Positions 51,644 to 55,082 of a stretch of 55,082 nucleotides of DNA are shown here, one piece after another. The translations under genes were made by a program, and so were the position numbers. Numbering within the stretch: position 1 is the stretch's first letter; each line of letters starts with the position of its first letter. Below the pieces are notes generated by a model, which searched no databases, was not told the origin of the DNA, and saw only the letters and a list, made by a program, of their open reading frames with translations. This DNA is from Isotricha intestinalis (taxonomy: Eukaryota > Ciliophora > Litostomatea > Vestibuliferida > Isotrichidae): assembly GCA_023807065.1 (NCBI GenBank), contig JAJJLU010003552.1, positions 1 to 55,082 of the forward strand, given 5' to 3'.

Positions 51644-52342
51644 TTAAATTAATTTTACTTTATTTTCTTTAATTAATTTTTTGACTGCATTATAAGGAAG
51701 AATATAAATATCATTTTTTTCTATTTGAAGAAAATCATAAGGATATTTATCAAAAACATCTTTCATATTTATTATAATATTTTCTTCAGTTATACTTTGA
51801 ATAATCACAAATTCATTTTCAGAAGGAGAAACAATCATAGCATCATTTAAAGCAGAAATTTTATCTTTCATTAATTTAAATCTATCAGTAAAAACTCTAA
51901 AATTATTTGCAGATTGATGAATATTTTTCAATCCTTCATTAAAATAAACACTTTTCATATTTATTAATTTTATTACAAATTCTACTTCATTTTCTGATAA
52001 TAAGGATGATAAATCATTTTTTAAAATATAAAATAAATATTTTTCGATTTTCATTATTCTTATTCTTAAGTAATCTTTTATTATAAATTTCATTCTTTCT
52101 ATATCTAATTCTATTATATCTGAGTTTTCTTTTTCTATTTTATTTTCTTTTAATTCTTTCTCTGTTTGTTCTACTAAATTTATTGCATTTGAAATTAAAT
52201 TATTTTGATATAAAAGAATATCATTTGTAAATTTTTCATTTTTCCATATTGTAATAAGACTGTTCATTAACGTATTACTATTTTCTGTGTCATCATTTTC
52301 ATTATCTAAAAATTGATTTTTGTTTCCGCTTAAATTTTCCAT
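51644..52342 (-). CDS. SLD5: GINS complex subunit SLD5 (GINS4)
   Basis: The 232-residue protein is full length for SLD5. LITIWKNEKFTNDILLYQNN matches the family start (AWLNEKFAPELL). The helix DIERMKFIIKDYLRIRIMKI matches MEMERIRYVLSSYLRCRLMK, followed by the family EKFL-type helix (IEKYLFYILK). The C-terminal B domain ends AVKKLIKENKVKLI, like IAPLVASGAVQLI in human SLD5. GINS joins Cdc45 and Mcm2-7 to make the replicative helicase. The start is the first ATG after an A/T-rich leader. Its neighbour at 49185 is on the same strand 71 bp downstream, with no obvious link in function. Confidence 0.92.
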   Translation of the reverse strand: MENLSGNKNQFLDNENDDTENSNTLMNSLITIWKNEKFTNDILLYQNNLISNAINLVEQTEKELKENKIEKENSDIIELDIERMKFIIKDYLRIRIMKIEKYLFYILKNDLSSLLSENEVEFVIKLINMKSVYFNEGLKNIHQSANNFRVFTDRFKLMKDKISALNDAMIVSPSENEFVIIQSITEENIIINMKDVFDKYPYDFLQIEKNDIYILPYNAVKKLIKENKVKLI

Positions 52343-52739
52343 TTAAATATTTAATTAATTAAATTTAAAAAATTAATTTATTGTGAATTATATTATTCTA
52401 TTGTATTGAATATTTAAAATCCTATTTTTAAAAAGTAAATTATTAATATATTTAGGTATGCTCCGACATTAAATTATTATGATTACTTAATTTTTAGGTG
52501 TTTGGAATAAAAGTCTAAAAAAATAAATTTTTCTACTCCTTCAATCCTTAATATTTAATAAATTTAATTGTTCATTTTTTTTATATAATTCAAATTGAAC
52601 AAAATAAAATAAATTTCAATCAACTTCAATGATTTAATATATTATTTCCTTATTTTAGTTGTTGTTTTTATAATTATTTCAGTGATAATATATTTAATAT
52701 ATTAAAAATTATATTGATTAAAAATTATATATATATAAA
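52343..52739. other. 397-bp divergent intergenic region
   Basis: This lies between the starts of SLD5 (minus) and the LC8 gene (plus). It is A/T-rich and has a TATATATATA run just before the LC8 start. No open frame or RNA gene was seen. Confidence 0.6.
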
Positions 52740-53011
52740 ATGGATAAAGAAAGAAAAGCAATTATTAAAAATTCAGATATGACTGAAGATATGCAACAAG
52801 ATGCTATTAATGTTGCAACTAAAGCTATTGATTCTTATAATATTGAAAAAGACATTGCTTGTTATATAAAAAAAGAATTTGATAGAAAACATAATCCTAC
52901 TTGGCATTGTGTTGTTGGAAGAAATTTTGGAAGTTATATTACTCATGAAACTTAATATTTTTTTATTTTTATCTTGGACAAATTGCTGTTTTGTTATTTA
53001 AATCTGGATAA
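52740..53011 (+). pseudogene. DYNLL: Dynein light chain LC8, interrupted by a frameshift near the 3' end
   Basis: The first 71 codons encode a nearly perfect LC8 ([58 protein letters not shown]). The frame then meets TAA at 52953-52955. In another frame, 52958-53011 encodes the expected end of the family, FFYFYLGQIAVLLFKSG, up to a TAA at the normal place. Both the stop and the frame change are explained by one missing base at 52953-52957. LC8 needs this last beta strand for its dimer and target groove, so a 71-residue product should not work. It may be a young pseudogene, an assembly error in a T-rich run, or a programmed frameshift. The neighbouring region is also decayed, which favours the first. 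Confidence 0.8.
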
Positions 53012-53640
53012 AATTTTTAAAATTTTTTTTCAATTTTTTTAAAAAAAAGTATTTAAAAAAAAAGTATTTTTTTTGAATCTCAAAAAAAAAGAATGCATAT
53101 AATAAATCCAAAAAAAACTTAAAAAATATAATGGGAAATTCTCTTCAAATGAGAAAAATATTTTATTGGTAAATTCTAGATATAAAAATATTATTACAGA
53201 TAGTTATTTATGAATATAATTAAATTTTCAGGTTTAATTAAAGGATTATTTTAAACAAGTTTGTGATATTAATGGAAAAGATATTATTATTTTGGCTTCC
53301 AGATGTAGAAGAAACCTGTATTAACTAAAATGAATTTTCTATCTTCAATAGACACTTCAATTAATTTTATAAAAGATATTTCTTTTTTTTATGTTGAAAA
53401 TTCTTTTATGTATTTAACGAATCTTAATTTAAAACAAAATAAAATCAAAATTTTGACTAAAATGTATTGTGTATATTTGATTGAAATAAATTCTGCTGAG
53501 AATAGAATTTAGAAGGGTTAATTTAAAATAATTTTTTTTAGATGTTTATGTGTGTGAGACTATAAATTAAATATATTTTATACAAATATTTGAAAAAAAG
53601 TGAAAAGTCAAAAAAAAATTATTTAACTAAATAAATTTTA
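53012..53640. other. 629-bp degenerate region
   Basis: No intact gene is visible. On the minus strand an open stretch ending in two TAA codons (53284-53289) reads KFILVNTGFFYIWKPK just before them and has some coding character, with further stops up and downstream. This may be a decayed coding remnant. On the plus strand a short frame near 53128 (MGNSLQMRKIFYW) stops at once. Confidence in either as a former gene is low. Confidence 0.3.
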
Positions 53641-53647
53641 TAACAAA

Positions 53648-53866
53648 TTAAACATCAAAGAGAGGAAAAGACATAGCAGAAATAACAGCATTTACTACTT
53701 TCTCGTTTGTTTGTAAATGTATTCCTAGTTTTACTTTACTAAATGTTCCAGTACCTATTGTGTTTGATAATATATAATTTTCTATTCTTTTTAATTTTAT
53801 TGTTTCAGGAGAAAGAGAATTATTCTTTGATTCTTTTATTATTATATTACAGTAATTTCTATACAT
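53648..53866 (-). pseudogene. Truncated Ser/Thr kinase N-lobe fragment
   Basis: The 72-residue frame has the beginning of a CAMKL/SNF1-type kinase: RIENYILSNTIGTGTFSKVK with the Gly-rich loop GTGTFSKV, then LGIHLQTNEKV. The kinase would continue with the AxK lysine strand, but the frame switches to VNAVISAMSFPLFDV and ends. No C-lobe or HRD/DFG is found downstream on the minus strand. It lacks the catalytic lysine and all catalytic loops, so no kinase product is possible. It looks like a truncated or recombined copy. An unseen short intron after NEKV is possible but no continuation was found. Confidence 0.65.
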
Positions 53867-53952
53867 ATTATTTGATACTTGATTTCAATTTTTTGGAAAA
53901 AATTTTTAATTTTTTATTCATATTGAAATCAGTATTGATTTTTTATGAGATT

Positions 53953-54285
53953 TCATATATTATCAATACCATTCTCATATGATAAACAATTTGAATCATG
54001 ATTATTATTATAATCCAAATCAAAAGTATTATTTTCTTTTTGTAATATTTCTAATTTTTATTCTTCATTTTCTTCATTTAATTTTTGAAGAATACTTTCA
54101 TGTTCAACATCAATTAAATAAAAATAACCACAGCTACAAATATAAATTCCTGGAGTCTAATTATTTATTTTTTTTAATGTATCTTCAATTACTTCTGCAT
54201 TTTGAACCAGTAATTCATCATTTATTTAACCGAAAATTATTATTTCTTTATTTGATGATTGTAAATTGTAATAAAATAAATTCAT
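53953..54285 (-). pseudogene. Decayed coding frame with three internal TAA/TAG stops
   Basis: From the ATG at 54285 the frame runs 111 codons to a TGA at 53953-53955. It has strong coding character (VQNAEVIEDTLKKIN; TPGIYICSCGYFYLIDVEHE; ILQKLNEENEE) but is broken by TAA at codon 20 (54226-54228), a TAG before TPGIYIC and a TAA after NEENEE. Each stop is where Gln would be plausible, and CAA Gln codons occur nearby. The C-x-C-G-Y-x-Y-x-I stretch faintly recalls an RZ-type finger; that is weak. Either C-to-T decay turned CAA into TAA, or the DNA comes from a genome that reads TAA/TAG as Gln. Decay is favoured by the frameshifts next to it. Confidence 0.6.
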
Positions 54286-55082
54286 ATTTGATTACTATTC
54301 ATTACTAAATTCATTTTATTATGATATGTTTTGGAACCTAATATAAAATATTAATAAATATTTTTTTGATTGATTTTTTGTAATACTTTATTTTCCTCTA
54401 TTTTATTTAATTTTTATTTTAATTCTTTTTTAATATCTAAATTGATCGATTTCCTGAAATAAATATATCTAAATTAGTATTATTTAAAGAAAACAGAAAC
54501 ATTTCAAGATTATCAAAGTTTTGTATATTCAATGGATTTTTAACATTAATAGATAGTAATTTTTTTTTGTGGTCTTAATGGTTTTCAACAATCAAAAATT
54601 GACTATTTTCCCCCTTCACTCCAGTTATTTTGATAACATTATTTGTTGATAAAAATAAAAAGTGAGTTCAAATCAATTATCAATATTTTTATTAGATTCA
54701 TTAAAAACAAGCCTTTACTATTTCTCCAATATGGAAATTCCTCGATAATTTATTCTAGCTTAGATATTTGGTAAAGATATTTTTCCACCATTTCTAGTAA
54801 TTACTTCATAAGTTCTTTTATTTAAAATTCTAGTTTTAATTCTGATAAAATGTAATTTAATGCTTTGTTGAATATTTGATAAATTATAAGAGATAAAAGA
54901 TTTATTTTTTCAAGAATTAAATTTGTATTTTCATCTTTAATTTTATTTAAAACTTTTTCAATCTCAGTTCAATATACATTATTAAAAGTTTCTTCCATTG
55001 GAGTATTTGTATCTAATAAAACAGAATATTTATTAATTAAACGCACAAGATAAAATTTGTCAATTATTTCTTGAATTGTTCC
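54286..55082 (-). pseudogene. Decayed coding frames continuing past the window edge
   Basis: Three overlapping frames carry coding-like sequence in order from the right edge: an entry frame of about 83 codons (SVLLDTNTPMEETFNNVY, then a TGA, then TEIEKVLNKIKDEN); a second frame with NKRTYEVITRNGGKISLPNI followed by TAA; and a third with VIKITGVKGENSQFLIVENH, a TAA, then LLSINVKNPLNIQNFDNLEM. The frame changes between them and the TAA, TAG and TGA stops within them show a broken gene. The TGA may be a former Trp. I do not recognise the protein. The 5' end lies outside the window. Confidence 0.55.

Noticed and set aside
52953..52957. Intron or simple +1 frameshift decoding in LC8
   Set aside because: No GT..AG pair spans the break, and the surviving C-terminal frame is not the +1 frame; a single missing base is simpler.
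1..55082. Genome-wide reassignment of TAA/TAG to Gln
   Set aside because: ATG4, TRRAP, SLD5 and others stop at TAA exactly where their families end and use CAA for Gln throughout; TGA also ends a gene.
1..55082. tRNA, rRNA, CRISPR arrays and insertion sequences
   Set aside because: No GC-rich cloverleaf segments, no regular spaced repeats and no transposase or terminal repeats were seen; small A/T-rich RNAs could still be missed by eye.
1..55082. Dictyostelid or anaerobic fungal origin suggested by the Asn-rich proteins and A/T content
   Set aside because: The introns are much shorter than I would expect, and the EF-hand and ciliary-style proteins fit a ciliate better; not excluded without phylogeny.

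Overview
The window is a gene-dense piece of nuclear DNA from a unicellular eukaryote. It is extremely AT-rich, and its proteins are loaded with Asn, Lys, Ile and Asn/Asp runs. The standard genetic code fits. Conserved proteins (ATG4, TRRAP, DHX16, SLD5) end at TAA where their families end, Gln is written CAA throughout them, and TGA ends at least one gene. Four introns could be placed by restoring conserved reading frames. They are 25, 26, 29 and 43 nt long and all GT..AG. Tiny introns, an EF-hand protein of a style I associate with ciliates, ciliary-looking coiled-coil proteins and a Cache-like/HAMP-like/VWA-like receptor make a ciliate with the canonical code (heterotrich or rumen litostome type) my best guess. 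That assignment is inference.

Layout. 1-11822, minus strand: a secreted or membrane ectodomain protein cut by the window edge, a type I membrane protein, a large two-TM receptor-like protein, the spliceosomal DEAH helicase DHX16/Prp2, a multi-EF-hand protein and a small two-TM protein resembling RNASEK / V-ATPase subunit f. 12668-19533, plus strand: a Cys-pair protein, a coiled-coil protein, a double RanBP2 zinc-finger protein, a protein of unknown function and the autophagy protease ATG4. 19834-39245, minus: a short basic protein, a DENN-domain protein, the pseudokinase SCYL2, the giant SAGA/NuA4 subunit TRRAP/Tra1 and a small coiled-coil protein. 39328-42405, plus: a coiled-coil protein and a degenerate small GTPase. 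42740-44379, minus: a kleisin-like (Rad21/Rec8-type) protein whose N-terminus lies in a hidden first exon. 44711-48992, plus: a UBL-RCC1-BTB-BTB protein and a C2H2/AT-hook protein. 49185-52342, minus: an Asn-rich protein with a C-terminal zinc-finger-like motif and the GINS subunit SLD5. 52740-55082: a broken dynein light chain LC8 gene and a stretch of decayed coding sequence, including a truncated kinase.

The genes are mostly unrelated housekeeping functions: splicing, chromatin acetylation, replication initiation, cohesion, autophagy, vesicle traffic and cilia. There is no operon logic. Strand blocks of two to six genes meet at short convergent or divergent junctions; the tightest divergent one is 82 bp (39246-39327). 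The most unusual items are the receptor-like protein at 2053-6084, the UBL-RCC1-BTB-BTB fusion, the introns that hide conserved N- or C-termini, and the decayed right-hand end. There, in-frame TAA/TAG codons sit where Gln would be plausible.
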